From Agrypnia vestita (lineage: Eukaryota > Arthropoda > Insecta > Trichoptera > Phryganeidae), in contig JADDOH010014819.1 in NCBI GenBank assembly GCA_016648135.1, positions 25,292 through 89,291 on the forward strand: a stretch of DNA of 64,000 bases. The letters run 5' to 3'. The notes beneath the pieces are model-generated. The model searched no databases. It was not told the DNA's origin and saw nothing but the letters and a program-made list of their open reading frames with translations. A program made the translations under genes and the position numbers. Positions 1 through 12,200 of the stretch are shown piece by piece (the first letter of the stretch is position 1; each line of letters opens with the position of its first letter).

Positions 1-225
1 GGGGTCATGATTCCAATTTGAAAAAACCATTAAAATTTCAAAAAATCCAAAATTATACTATAATTATTAATATTTTTAAACGAAAATTTGTTAGACCATT
101 AATATCATCTCCACAAGTCAGCTTGCAAAGTTTCAGCTTGATTGGATAGCGGGAAAAGGGTTAAAAATTGATCCAAAATTATTCCGCAGACAACAAACAA
201 AAAAGAAAGGGAGTAAAAAGGGTCA
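1..225 (+). repeat. Interspersed repeat family F, 3' part
   Basis: This is the 3' part of a repeat also seen at 33580-34225 (minus), 53540-53730, 54400-54970 and 56690-57150. Shared landmarks are gattccaatttgaaaaaa, a segment ending gggaaaagggttaaaaat, and the terminal aaagaaagggagtaaaaa. The fuller copies carry an inverted version of the end (ctccctttctttg) at the other side, so a terminal-inverted-repeat DNA element is likely. The window edge cuts this copy. Confidence 0.6.
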
Positions 226-1339
226 AAATTACGTTCACACATTAATAAATATTTAATGTGAACTTGAAAAATGGGGTGCATGTATAAAAATAAGTAACGG
301 ATGTGCATTAAATAAACTCTTCGAAAAAAATTTCTGTTAATTGTTACGTGTTACTGAACAAAAACTATTTTGCCAAATTATTTTTTTTTTCACCACCATG
401 TTTCAGAAATTACCATTCCATCACCAGGGTGCTGTATAACTGTTATTTGAAAAATTATTTAAAAAAAAAAACTTCAGTAATAATATTTTTTTTTAAAAAT
501 GATTTTTCAAATAATTGGAACAAAATAAATTTTATTCATTCGAATTTTTCGACAGGTATACAGCATCCTGATGATGCAATGGTAATTTTTGGAACATGTC
601 TGTGAAAAAAATATATGGTTTTAAAGGATTTATTATTATTATAGTGTTTCAATTACAGCGGGGTTGTAATACACTCGTACGCCACTGGAACAAAGATTTC
701 TGTTAGATGTGTTCCCTAGATTTAAGATAGGTTCCAGCAGGGTCTGGCGATTATAAAGGGACGTGATGGAGTACCGGCCTGATTTCCCGTAGAGATTAGA
801 GATACTTAGAACCGATACGGGGACCGTGGGATCGATTGTGACACCCCTGCGTGGAACCCGAGCGAAGGGTGGTCGGCTTCAGTTAGCCTAATGTGATGGA
901 ATTAAAATTCAATTGTTTATAGGAGATACGAATCGGGATACACAGTTCGTATGTTTACGCTTTTATGTCGGATTCCACAGTGATAAATAATCTTCAACGA
1001 TCTTGGCTACATTTCATACAAGTATATATTACAAAAAAATAATATTTCCCAGCATTATGAGCGTTTGACAGTTTATTCAATTCAATGTTTATTCAATGTT
1101 CAATGTTACAAATGTTTACAGTGTTTACAAAATTAAATTAAGCTTTTTTCATTGTTGCTGAGTGTATTGGCAGCAAGTAAACAGTAAATTGATTTGACGC
1201 CCTGCCTGCTACACTAGTAATTTACTGTATTATAGCAGACAGTAAATTGGAAAGTGGGGGTAAGAAAGGAGTAGGGTCTAAAATACACGGGAATACACCG
1301 AAAATTTTTTAGAAAATTGCGGCCAGTCGGTTTGTTCTG
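226..1339. other. No recognisable gene; partly balanced composition
   Basis: AT-rich sequence with no supported gene. Positions about 700-900 are closer to 50% GC, carry no repeat seen elsewhere in the window, and have no long open frame. This could be unique or conserved noncoding DNA; nothing more can be said. Confidence 0.4.
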
Positions 1340-1853
1340 AAGTTTAGTAGAAGCCAGAGACCAAAGCGATTATAAAGTGTATATTTACGAGTGATAAATT
1401 TACGAAATTGTTTAATTTTAATAATAGCGTTAAGTCAAAGAGTGTCAAGTGACTTTGTGTGTTTGATTAATTAATTCTTCTTCTTTTTCTTCATCAGCCT
1501 TCGTGTTTCCACTGCTGGATATAGGCCTCTTCCTTATTTTTCCATTCTTCCCTGTTGTTGGCTAATTGTAGCCATTTCTTTCCCCCCACAGCGACAATAT
1601 CATCGGCCCATCTCCTTTGAGGTCTTCCGATGCCTCTTTTATTTTCCCAAGGTCTCCATTTCAGAACTCTGGGAGGCCATCTTGTAGTATCCAGTCTTGC
1701 ATTGCCTTGTCATTGCATTGCCTTGTCATTGCATTGCCATTTTAGCTTCGCTATACGATCCATCCACTACTCATTGATTAATCAGTAATAAATGAATCCT
1801 GTATTAAACTCCAGTATTTTCATTAATTCCTTCCGCAGACACGACATGTGATA
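1340..1853 (+). repeat. LTR-like repeat family L, copy D (interrupted)
   Basis: The right end (ttccgcagacacgacatgtg) matches the ends of the copies at 30350-30917 and, on the minus strand, 43826-44534 and 59773-60444. The internal part (gattataaagtg, then taatagcgttaagt) is also shared. The left limit is uncertain. The copy is split by a LINE fragment at 1472-1773 flanked by a 9 bp duplication. A solo LTR is my interpretation; no internal retroviral-type coding sequence is visible. Confidence 0.4.
1472..1773 (-). mobile_element. Non-LTR retrotransposon 3' end (RTE-like), 5' truncated
   Basis: Read on the minus strand it encodes a typical C-terminal tail of a LINE polyprotein: residues resembling WRPWENKRGIGRPQRRWADD followed by GGKKWLQLANNREEW and YIQQWKHEG before a stop, then a simple GAAGAAGAA tail. 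This region lies beyond the reverse transcriptase domain, which is absent. The insert is flanked by exact copies of ttgattaat at 1463-1471 and 1774-1782, so it is a 5'-truncated insertion into LTR-like copy D. The short tandem cattgccttgt near 1700-1735 lies inside it. Confidence 0.75.
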
Positions 1854-3747
1854 ATATAATATAACCCCCTAATGACTATTCTTTGTTGCGTAATTCAAAA
1901 TAAATCTAGTTTACAAGGTTTATAAATATACGATTTTTCGTTTATGTTTGGTAGGCAAAATATATTAGTAATTATAAGTTTTAATTAGAAAATGAATGTG
2001 GAAATGCTGGAGAAATCAAGAGGGAAGAATTTATATAAATTCAAGATTTTCTTAATACAATCCCACTTCAATGCGGGTAATAAATATGTAACCTTGAGGA
2101 TTAAGGACCCACATTAATTCAGTAAATTTTCTTTCTGCTAACTTTCGAGATCCAAATTCTCGTATAACGGGCAGTTTGTCAAAAGTATGGAACAATAGGT
2201 TAAGGAGTGGAAAGGGTAAACTTTCGGGAGCGGTCTAAACTCGAACCTTTGTATAAAGACCTTTTAACCCATTGAGCGCGAAGATTGATACAATTCATTA
2301 AACATATTTTTTTATTTTATATTCGCCAAAGTATTCGAGTAAAGCGTAGGAAGTAGGTAGTCTTTTGAAAAAAATTGTCTTAAAATAATTTTTTTTTGGT
2401 GTGTAATTATGACGTAACAAAATCATTAAGTAATTTAATACTTTGCGTATCTTTATAGTTAATATATCATTATTTTCTGTTAATTATACATTCATTTTAT
2501 CAGAAAAAATGCAATATAATTAGTACATTAATTTGTTTAAGCATACACAGTGAGCATCAAAAATTTTCAATTTAGTTTTTCATTTCATTTTACATAATTA
2601 TGTGTAATGTGTATAAGTAAGATGTAAAAATATGTAGCGGATATTAGTATAGTTGTATACTAATTGTGTAGTGTAGTTTGTGGTGGCATACATGTTGTAT
2701 GTATATGGCACATAATTAGAAAATATAAGATTAAAGTAAAAATGAGAATGATAAGGTCTTTGCTTATATACTTGTGAATACAACATTAAATATGATATTT
2801 TTGTTATATTCTAATCTCTCTATATTAAGCTAAAAAAATTTGAAATATTTATTTTTCATAGCAATGTTCATAAATTCGTAAATAGTGTTAGGAATTTTAT
2901 AAATAAAACGAATATTATAAAAGATTGTTATTTTTTAATACGTCATAAATAAAATTAAATTTCATTTTCTCGATTTCAAAATTTTAAGAAAATCTATACA
3001 ATTTCCGTACAAAGGTACAAACTTTAGTATTTTAAAGGTTAAGCATGCTAGGGTACAAGGGACAATGTGTGTATTGTTTGTGTAAGGGTAGAAACGTGAA
3101 ATATAAGGGATGACAACAATTAAATGGACCTTCCTAAATATATTTCATCCCTTTCAGGGGCACTGGAAGCATCTTGGGGACGATTACAAAAGCAGGAAAA
3201 AGTGAGAAATAAACCCAATTAAAATTTTCCTCCAGGATATCTCTGGGATATAAATAAACGAAATAAAGATTTTGATGTATAAAATGTGAAATTCTGAAAA
3301 GATTGCAAATATTATAAGCTTGGTTTTATAAATAACATCGAGTCATCCATATTACAGTATTCAAAGACGAATGAAATTTCATTAATATTAAATTTTGCTT
3401 CACAGTAAAAAAATACAAAGCCGAAGAAAAATAAATGTTTTTTCTTGTATAAAAATACATTCCTTTTTTTTGTAAGAAAGTTAAGGGATGATCGAGAAAA
3501 TCAACTGATAATAATATTTTGAAATGATATATTTATAATTTTATAAATAACTAGCCTTATTATTTACATTACTGCATTTTTAACTGTAAACCTTAAAAAA
3601 CGCTTACTAGAACTAAAAGCCCAGACAATTGATCATTAAGTACAGTTGTAAATAAATTGAATCAGTTTGTTAATAGACAACAACATATATTTTTCTAAAT
3701 ATTTGTGTATTAACAAATATAGTAAAAACAAATTGTCGTCCTGTCTA
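1854..3747. other. AT-rich stretch, nothing recognised
   Basis: No open frame with coding character and no repeat that I could match elsewhere in the window. Long A and T runs dominate. The open frames here are short and look like chance. Confidence 0.4.
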
Positions 3748-4177
3748 TACAGGTTGTCCCATATCTTGACGTCAAGCGAAAATCGGGTGATAGGCCATAA
3801 TAGCTATCAGGAAAATATTTGAAAAAATCTAAGTAATGTGTTTTAAAAATTATAAGCATTTAATAAAACACCAAAAAAATTTTCACCCTAAGATGGTCTT
3901 TTCACTCCAGTTGCTACAAATCTTTGTTTCTTAATTTTTTTTTTATCATTATGTAATCCTGAATAATGCTTCTGTAAACTTTTATCCAAAATTCAAAGCA
4001 AGTTGCTGCAGCTTGGAAGAAAATGTCACTTTTTAACCAAACCAGGTATTCAAAATCAATACTTTGTCCAGTTTTAACAGACTGTTTTATTATTTTTTTA
4101 AACATTTTTCTGATAACTATTATGACTTGGCCTATCACCCGATTTCGGCTTGACGTTGAGATACGGGACACCCTGTA
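3748..4177. mobile_element. MITE family T, apparently full length (430 bp)
   Basis: The ends are long imperfect inverted repeats: left tacaggttgtcccatatct, right (reverse complement) tacagggtgtcccgtatct, continuing through cgtcaagc and atcgggtgataggcc for about 60 bp. The element is flanked by TA. The centre has no transposase. A second copy at 46827-47078 is truncated. An 85-codon open frame on the minus strand lies wholly inside the terminal repeat and centre, so it is not a gene. Confidence 0.75.
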
Positions 4178-5819
4178 TTTATTGAGTTAAATGAAAAATT
4201 TATAGTTGTATAGCTGATGATGGAAACAACGTAATAAAACAAAAATCTTTCAGGTAAAAATAGTTTGCACATACTATATATTGCAAATTACACGATATTT
4301 GTATACAATGGATCATTTGAGAGTTTTTTTCAGGATTTCTGCTGTATAAATATTTCCGTCTTATATTATGCATATATAATAAGAATTTTCGTTTTGAGTT
4401 TAGATTGTAGTCATATCTGTTCTGAAAAGGTCTTGATTCAATGCCATAAGTGCATTATTTCGTATTTTTAATATATAAATTTATAGTAACCCTCATAATA
4501 AATCAAATGTTTCACTTTCTGAAATAACAGAACAGTTTATGCTCAAATATTTGAAACACGTACATCTAGGTTCCCGAGTATCCGAGTGTATATCAAAGCT
4601 CTCGCAAATCCCAAGTTCTTACTTCGGTATAAGTTAAGGTAAGTGTGGGAGCTCTCGAACAAAATAGTTAACACTAAATCATATTCAAGTCAACCCCTCC
4701 CGAACTAAACCCAGAGTAAATAATAGCAAATGGTCATTCATCATTTTCAAATTAGGGATTCAATTCTGTAATGCTAGAGGCGGCGGTGTATTAGTTGGGG
4801 GAACAATCTTATCCAACTATCGGTAAGGTGTGGGTCCGTGCGATGTTGTATTTGTGGTTAGTAGAATTTATGAAAAAATAAACAATATATTGCTTTTCAG
4901 TTTCAAGACAGCTGCACATAAATAAAACATAAATTGCATGTAAACGTATTAACAGATTTTTCTATAATTGTAACAAATTTAAGATAATCGTTAACTTTGT
5001 AATATTATTGAATAAAAAAGACATCTCACACGCCGTTCAGTCATAAAAGGCCCACAAAGTGGAGCAATTTTCTTCATTTTTAAAACATCGAAGGTTTGGT
5101 AATTTATTAATCAATTATTTAATTTAGTTTATGACATTTTAATAAGATATTCGTATTTAAAATATATGTAACCTGATGAATAAATTTTAAAATGAGATAT
5201 TTCCATACAAAAATGTAATAAAAAACGCAAGAGAAGATATGAGAAAAAATGGTGAAATTTGCTCATTCTGCTAGACGATCGCCTTAATATTCTTGTTGTG
5301 TACAAAATATCTACTTCAACTCAAAAATGTCCAAGGATTTATGACAAAATGGTCGCTTCATACTGAAGTGATTGTAAATGTTAATTTTATGCTGAAAGAT
5401 CATAGTTAACACATAAATATCCAATTATGTAACTAGCAAAAGCTGCAATATCCACTATTTTGTAGCAAAAGCCGTATTCAAAAGTTAAATATTTATTTAC
5501 CTATACATTTATTCCAGAAAAAATTCTGCTTTCTTGTATTCATCTCTGAAACACCTCAGAGGGATATCGCTGCATTTCCTTTCATATACCTCACATAAAA
5601 ATCTAAATTATTTAAAAAATTAAATCAAAATCATGTTTTTTTTTTTTCATTTTTAATCTTCTAAAATCATAAATTCTTTACGATTACATGAGTTCACGTC
5701 ATCTTATCGTATGAAAAAATAATCACGCGACTTACTTTTAGTACGTGAAATCTGCGCGCATCGTCGGGTGCGTTCATGTCAATGCTCTTAACCACTCACC
5801 AAAGATACTTACATGAATT
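4178..5819. other. No recognisable gene
   Basis: AT-rich, with more balanced patches near 4560-4860. I found no repeat partner and no frame with coding character. Confidence 0.4.
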
Positions 5820-5885
5820 AATCCAACGTTTTCGACGTTTCGTTAAAGTCGCATTCAACTTCATCAGGTATCAATCCGCTCTATA
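5820..5885 (-). ncRNA. Hammerhead-ribozyme-like motif (HHR-a)
   Basis: On the minus strand the order is CTGATGA, a stem II with arms GTTGAA / TTTAAC around a 6-nt loop (one G-U pair), then GAAACGTC. This is the conserved hammerhead core with a GUC cleavage triplet. Helix III is the self-complementary ACGU, which can only form between two molecules. Stem I is weak here. Probably the 3' end of a decayed PLE; no coding sequence is left beside it. Confidence 0.55.
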
Positions 5886-6626
5886 CCTCAACGGTACAGG
5901 TCGTTCCTCTATATCCGACAATAGGTAATACAAGGAGTTTTAATACAATACGTAATACAAAGACTTTTACCTATATTTTGTTTAGGGTTGCAATGACGGG
6001 CGTATAGTGAGTGACCCAGAGTATTTATATATCATTATTTTATTATTTTCGACCACCCTGTGCATTCCCAACGGTTTCCATAGATATAAATTATTTTCGC
6101 ATTTAAAATTTTTCCCATATTCTCAGTTCTGTATACCATTTAATATTATAATCGAGCCAATCTGCGCAGAAAATATATTGAAATTTAGGTTCGAAATATG
6201 ACTTCCCTTTCCTCGAACGCCGTATTAAGGATAATACTCCTTATCAGGGCTGAACAACCCTTCCCACACCAGCCCCCTGCAGGGCCTCGGTTTATCTGGT
6301 TTATTAGCGAACCTTCAGGAAAATCGTTCAATAGTTTCCCAAGGAATTTCCATACTAAGTGAATGTTTCTACAGACCGTAGACCATTTGATCGTATCCCC
6401 GTATCAAATTTGCCTAGTCAAACCATTCGATAAATGTCCTTGAAATCGTTTAATCTAATGCTCAAGGGGTGGTCGGTTCCATCCCCAGGGATTTTGTAAA
6501 TTAAAATTATTACATTTATTTCTGTATGTACAGCAATAATGTATTAAATTCTTCTGTGATATTCAGTAGAACCAGCAGGGTAAATCCTAAAAGAGAAATC
6601 AAACATTTTTTTTCGAGAAATTTCGT

Positions 6627-6679
6627 TGTCTGTTCGTCTGTCCGTCCATCCGTCCGCCTGTCTGTCTGTCTATCTGTCC
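6627..6679 (+). repeat. Imperfect tetranucleotide repeat (GTCT/GTCC)n
   Basis: A run of gtctgtccgtccatccgtcc-type units, directly visible. Such runs are common in insect interspersed repeats. Confidence 0.8.
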
Positions 6680-6891
6680 CCGTAACTTCGTGTAACGTCG
6701 TTATTTCTTTCTAATTCATGGCTAAAAAGCGAAATTAAACGGCCGGAGACGTGTTTCAAATAAAAATAGTATTTCATTGGTGTCGCCTATAAATAAGTAA
6801 ATACTTATTCTTTAGGAACCGGCATGTAAAACTACCGTCGTTTTTGACGGGTAACATTACATAACATGTATTGCATCTCGGCAGCCTGGAT

Positions 6892-6894
<3 letters not shown>

Positions 6895-6933
<39 letters not shown>
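6895..6933 (+). repeat. (CT)n microsatellite
   Basis: About 18 uninterrupted CT dinucleotides. Confidence 0.95.
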
Positions 6934-6936
<3 letters not shown>

Positions 6937-7302
6937 CAGGATCCACATTTGATGCCCACATATTAGGGTGGGCCTGTACACTTATTTGAAAACAGTCAGT
7001 TTTGTCTTGACACTAAGCTCGGATTTTCTTATCACCGCACTATATATAAAACATTGTTCGCCGGCCGCAGCTATGATTAGAATCAGTTTACAAATTATTA
7101 ATATCCACAATTACTAGCGAATTTAAGTCATACAATAATCAGTAGTAAAATTATCCTCATGATTTGCACGTCGGTCACAATTTCAATTACGTGATCCATA
7201 TGCGCTCATATTTGTAATAAAATAATTATGTAATCAATATCACTTTAATTCCACTCCACGAATGTGTATTAACTCTAAAATGATAATCCGGTAAAAGAAT
7301 TA

Positions 7303-7420
7303 GTTCTTCTTCAAAAACAGCAAAATAATTTTGTGACGACATTATTAGTTTTCACCACTTTTGTATTCAAAATATCAACATATTTCAGAGCTCATGGCTC
7401 CTTTTTCAGGATACAATTGT
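7303..7420 (-). mobile_element. PLE-3 3' end with hammerhead-like core
   Basis: On the minus strand: CCTGAAAA, a 5 bp stem II (GGAGC / GCTCT), GAAA, then a helix III UAU-GUUG-AUA, followed by the family tail aaaagtggtgaaaacta. The core has A in place of the conserved G8, so self-cleavage would be lost. The tail recurs at 13525-13580, 23240-23312, 43895-44046 and 48553-48605. A CTGACGA core is preserved in the 23.2 kb copy. Confidence 0.55.
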
Positions 7421-7567
7421 ATACTAACAAAATTATAATAAAAAATCAAAGTATAGACAAACAAAATATTAAAAAATAAATAATTTATGGAAAATGAATT
7501 ATAATAAAATACCTTGGTAGAAAGCAATAACTTTGAGGTTTTACATATTAAAATAAATAAAAACACT

Positions 7568-8215
7568 TTACTTTGTATTAAACCACGATTTATTGTCGTG
7601 CCAACCGGTTTCGCTTAAACTTAAGCTTCATCAGGGCAACTTAATAACTAAACAATAAATACAGAGGCAACAATATACGAGTACATATGAAAGAGACATA
7701 ATATAAAATTACACGATAATGACAACATATAGAGAGATAGAGAGACAAATTACAAACAAGTGAGACAACAATATACCAGTAATTGTGAAAGAGAACATAA
7801 TATAAAATTACACGATAATAAAAGATAGATAGACCAGCAAATGGACTAGAAAGAGCTAAATTACAACAAAAGATTGAACTCTAGGAGAGTGAAAAGGAAA
7901 GGGAAAGATATGTGAGAAATTAGTAGGATTTATATGGGAATAATATTTAGTATAGGACTGTTGGATAAACATAATTGATTATTAAGTATTTCATTATTAG
8001 TGTTGACTGACTATTTTATTTCCAGAGCTTCTAAATTATCTAGTCTAATTCCCAACCCATTTGTATGTAGAATATGAACCCCTGTGTTACGGCAAAAATA
8101 ATGATTTTCATCAATCAAGTGATTGGCGAATTCAGAAAAGCCATTCCTATTCAAACATTTTAAATGTTCTTTAACGCGAATATTAACATTCCGAGAAGTT
8201 TTACACACTTTTTTT
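7568..8215 (-). pseudogene. Penelope-like element fragment (PLE-2), GIY-YIG C-terminal part
   Basis: The minus-strand frame at 8011-8208 encodes residues resembling the distal half of a PLE GIY-YIG endonuclease: CKTSRNVNIRVKEHLKC, then FSEFANHLIDENH and LDNLEALEIK. The GIY and YIG residues are missing because the copy is truncated at about 8215, and a stop follows EIK. PLEs encode a reverse transcriptase fused to this nuclease, which nicks DNA during insertion; the reverse transcriptase is absent. Downstream on the same strand lies the 3' untranslated part ending in HHR-b. A related decayed fragment is at 60520-60990. Confidence 0.65.
7583..7645 (-). ncRNA. Hammerhead-like motif (HHR-b) at the PLE-2 3' end
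   Basis: On the minus strand: CCCTGATGA, stem II GCTTA / TAAGC, then GAAACCGGTT. Helix III would be the palindrome ACCGGU, giving a GUU cleavage triplet in a dimer. Immediately 3' is a small hairpin (CACGA / TCGTG). Position at the end of a PLE fragment fits the known location of hammerheads in PLEs. Confidence 0.55.
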
Positions 8216-9324
8216 TAACATAAGCCCTACAAAAATTTATATTTCTACGATTTACCTACCAGCAGAAAATCTCAAAATAAATAGATGTAAATTTTATTTT
8301 TAGATAGTTGAAATTAAATTATCGCAGCTAACACGATACCACGCTTCGTGGCATCCAAATTCAAATGAACAACTTGGCTTCTTAATAAGGACCCCAAACG
8401 TGTCATCTGTGAATGTGCATGGCATTGCAAATTAACAGAGGCTTTGTATTGCGCTTCCGCGGGGATATTTGAAATGTCGGAAATGCATTTCCACATTTTC
8501 AAGCCGCTTGACGATTTAAAAGCTATTCAAAACGACGTCAAGAAATAGAGAGCTTCAAGGAACGTTTTCAATTGAAAGTAATGTTTTATTGAAAGGAATA
8601 AATTTACGTATTCAGGACTTCAAATGAGGGGCGAACACGCAAAAGAAAATATTTAACAGAAATATGAATATTATTTTTCCGCATAAAAGTACTGCTACCC
8701 AAATAAATAATAGTTCGTACATTTTTCTACGAACATGAAATTTATATCAAATTTTATAATTGGATACGTTTTTGACAATCAAATGACTCTTTGACCTTTC
8801 TATTTCTGTTGGAGGGTACAATATGCCTCGAGGCTATGATTTTTATAAACTGAATAAAAACCATTGTTGTTTTAATATACTACACTTTTATCGGCGGGCA
8901 GGCTTTGGGTGTTCAGAGATTTATTCGTATTTGCGCAGGTTCCTAACGATCAGGGGTGTGCAGTGAGGATATTGAAGTACGAAATTTACGTAAGCACGTA
9001 TATCGAAAAAAATCGAATTACAAAATATGTCTCGCAAAATTTTCATCACAATTTTAGTCAAATTATTTGGATTTCAATATTCCATAATATTCTGTTACAT
9101 AAATAATTTATTTCGATGTTTTTTACGAAATTTGTATTTGCGTAAAATTCATGCTTCAATATATTCACTGCCTGAGTAACTGTGGATAAAATTACTGTAA
9201 CGAGTTGTAGATCTAAATCCCTGGTGATATGTCATTTGGAACAACACTAGGGAAACATCAAAAAAAAGATACAGAAATGTACAATTATTAACAACGTACG
9301 CGAAACGTATACAAACCACTGGAA
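8216..9324. other. Mostly unassigned; one possible coding remnant at 8314-8505 (minus)
   Basis: The minus strand at 8314-8505 has a 62-codon frame (starting MKMWKCISDI, ending GIVLAAII) with mixed codon third positions in otherwise AT-rich DNA. I do not recognise it and see no clear splice sites, so it may be chance or unique noncoding DNA. The rest shows nothing. Confidence 0.2.
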
Positions 9325-9460
9325 CAGCCAATAAGCGACGAGAATCTTCCCTTAAAAACTAGAATAATCTAGAAAGTTATAAAAAATCAGCATTTTAGAT
9401 AATTAAAGCGGCAAACAAAGCGAAATAATCGAGCGGAGTACCTAAATGTTTCTAAAAGAT
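9325..9460 (+). repeat. LTR-like repeat family L, copy E (partial)
   Basis: Shares gcgaaataatcg followed by gcggagtacctaa with copy C (30650-30690) and the reverse complements of the 44 kb and 60 kb copies, plus the upstream gagaatcttc and ctagaataat blocks of the 60 kb copy. Only the middle of the repeat is kept. Confidence 0.45.
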
Positions 9461-9584
9461 GGTCCAATAGATGGACAGGAAAACCGCATTGAAATTCTAC
9501 ATATCAATAATAGAGGCCTTAGATTAGATAACTTAGGAATAAAAAAGATCCTCAATACTTAAGCTGACATTATTAACTATCAGA

Positions 9585-9830
9585 TAAATTTCATGAATAG
9601 CCCGCTACTAGATTATATTTCGCATTTCGGCGTCCACCCCTCAATTACCCCCACCATAGCTGTAGCCACGACCCCATTCATAATTGATTTGTTTACTAGG
9701 ATAGGTAATGGATAGTCAGTTGTACGTCAGTCTCGATGAAGATACGGTGTTATCGATACCGGTAGACGTAGAATCATTATTTAAGTGGTTTTATACAAAG
9801 TTATTTAATTAAAATTTATAATTACGTTCA
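9585..9830 (+). repeat. Interspersed repeat R2, copy 1
   Basis: Inverted partner of 15037-15290. Shared landmarks include gaatagcccg, cggcgtccac, the tcaattacccccacca segment, ggataggtaatggatagt and aagatac. No coding potential. Two copies 5 kb apart in opposite orientation indicate a mobile element of unknown type. Confidence 0.6.
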
Positions 9831-9931
9831 ACCACAAAGTTAACGCTGTAAACATCAAAAATATTTTAAATAGCTATTATTTAGGTATCGACATGTATAA
9901 CTTGTGTGAGAGAAACTATATATATATAGAG

Positions 9932-10450
9932 GGTTATTTGTAAGACATTAATAACCTCGCAGGAATATACTCCTGCCTTGATTATGAGTCGAAAATGTTC
10001 AAGCTATCATGACCTAATATCAATAGTTATAGATATATGCAACATCAAAGTTTACATTTTTTATCAAAATTTCTGACTTATTTTTCGTAAAACGTTGGAC
10101 TATCATTATAGTAACTAATATCAATTACGAAAAATTCATTCGTTTTAATACAAGTTAAATAAAATGACAAAAACCCTGAAAAATTCCAATTGGAATGTTT
10201 TCCAATTGGAATTCGAAGGTTTTTATTTTTTGGTATTATTGTATTAAAGGGAATTAATTTTTTTATTTTGGTTTTTGGGTTACTGTAATGATAGTCGAAC
10301 GTCATACAAAAAATAAGTCATAAATATTGAAAAAAAAAATGCAAACTTTGATGTCGCATATCTCTTTAACTATTGATATCAGGTCATAATAGCTTGAACG
10401 TTTTCGATTCATAATCAAGGCAGGAATATAGTTGTTAATGTTTTCCAAAT
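9932..10450. mobile_element. Foldback MITE family P, copy 1
   Basis: A long imperfect palindrome. The outer arms carry ggttatttgtaagacatt and aacctcgcaggaatata at left, and the inverted equivalent at right. The centre holds paired ttccaattggaa blocks at about 10180-10215. Related copies are at 31625-32035 and 38673-39204. No transposase; the 75-codon minus-strand frame lies inside the palindrome and is not a gene. Confidence 0.7.
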
Positions 10451-11209
10451 AGATCTATATATATATTTTTGCTTAGTTAATATTATATCAATATAATATA
10501 TATATATATAATACTGTTAGGAAATAGGATTTAACAAAATAAGAGAAACATAAGTTATTAATTAGATAACAGTTTCAGTAGGGACCAACAGAAATTTAAA
10601 TATGCTGGAGGGTACACTAAAGATCGTATAGTTTACCTATATTTTAGCTGGGGTGGGTTGATGTTATGTGCAAACAAACAAAACGTTTGTTACCAACCCA
10701 TTGATGCCCGCGTCGGTCCGAAATCCACGTACTTTAAAGATGTGCCAAGTAAACGTCAAAAATTAGGACTACGGTAAAAAATAAGTTGATCCGGTACGTC
10801 ACAAAAGCATTTGTAATTCAGTTGCTCGAAGTTCTTCGGGGGGAGGAGGGAGAAGGTTTCTTTTGCTCCCCACGTGCCTTTGTGCCTTCCCTCTGTTTGC
10901 ATTTGAAAGGAAAAGTTCACTTTTATCTTCTCACCTTTCTCCAAAACTGGAGAAATTTTTGAAAGTTCAACAATAAAGTTTTAATTTAGCCTTGGAATAA
11001 AACATTTAAGGGTAATTATGTATACACAGTGAAATTTTTTTCCTAACTCTTACAAGATTTTTTCGGTACTTGGGTAATCAAGGTTCTTCCACTTTAAATC
11101 AATTTCGAAGTTGGTAAAGTTATGCGAAAAAATTCATTAATTTTTCCAACGATTACCCTTTTCAAAAGTAAAGATAAGCGACTCGATCAAGATTAACAAT
11201 TCTTCTATG
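10451..11209. other. No recognisable gene
   Basis: An AT-rich (TA)n-like patch near 10490-10510, then more balanced sequence at 10610-10960 without a repeat partner. No supported coding frame. Confidence 0.4.
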
Positions 11210-11335
11210 GGTATATTCTGAGAACACAATTACTGGATTTGTCTATTGCTGGATCATTATTTAATTATAGCGGTCTCACAGAGACGACGGTATTTATATG
11301 AAAGACGTGTATGATAGTCTTTTTGGCCTAGGGCT
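11210..11335 (+). repeat. Interspersed repeat family R, partial copy
   Basis: Contains gtctcacagagacgac and an inverted form of the family end (gagaacacaattactg). Other copies are at 35060-35180, 36770-37590 and 42755-42895. The 117-codon frame starting at 11298 begins inside this repeat and shows no protein family features. Confidence 0.5.
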
Positions 11336-12200
11336 TACAAATATATGGAAGGTTTCAATTTGGAACACGTATACAATTTTCAAATATTTGATAATGTTTG
11401 GATGTTCTTACCATGGGATTGATGAACAACACTTTGTGCAGAGTGATCACTTAATTAAGCCTATAAAGATTGTAAGCCCTTGGCTATGCGTTCTCAACAT
11501 CTCTCGTCAACCATTTTTTCGCCTCTGGAACTCATTTTTAATAGAAGAACACCTTTTTAAAATAAGTAAAACACGAACATCAAACAACCTTTCAAATGCT
11601 ATCCGTTTTTACCATCCATTATCCAAAACTACAAAATACCTGGCATGTTAATTAATAATACAAAACATGTTATGTACCATTTAAAATTATTGAAAAATAA
11701 TATATAAGTACAAATATATGACAGTACCTACTGCCAGAGTAAAATTTATAGTAACCATAAATATTTCAATCAAATTAAAAGGCAAGAACGTGTTAATTTC
11801 AGAATGGTAGATAGCATGAACATGTTATTATTGAAGATAACATGTTCTTCCCATTAGTAACTTGATTTTTATGAAAAAGTGTAGTTAACATGTTCATCCC
11901 TATAATTTAAACATGTCTAATTATTTTTTAATTCTGTACTTATTTCCAATGGAAAGAGCATACAATATATTATGACGTGAGGTTCTGATGCTTCCATCAG
12001 AACTCCTCGTCACCACCAGTTTTGCTCAGTCGGAGAAGAATGGGACTCACCTTACTTCTACATTTCAAACTCAGGGTACTTCTGGTGTCGCGTACGCTGC
12101 ACTTTAGCTGTCTCTCATTTTAACATATTTAAAGTTGCAACAGTTCAATGACAAGGGTTATACAACGAAACATTATTTAGTTAACATGTGAATTTATTCA
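11336..12200. other. AT-rich, nothing supported
   Basis: Contains several acatgtt-type short repeats (11790-11910) but no gene that I can support. Confidence 0.35.

Larger units (their letters stand above)
5886..7302. other. No gene; simple repeats and a balanced-composition patch
   Basis: Positions 6220-6490 are of balanced composition without repeats seen elsewhere in the window and could be conserved noncoding DNA. The rest is AT-rich apart from the two simple repeats listed separately. Confidence 0.4.

Noticed and set aside
3914..4171. 85-codon minus-strand frame
   Set aside because: Lies within the arm and centre of MITE T.
11298..11651. 117-codon plus-strand open frame
   Set aside because: It begins inside repeat family R and has no recognisable motif; such a length can occur by chance in a 64 kb window.
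12040..12060. AAG|GTGAGT on the minus strand as a splice or ratchet site
   Set aside because: No pyrimidine tract and no exon-like frame next to it.
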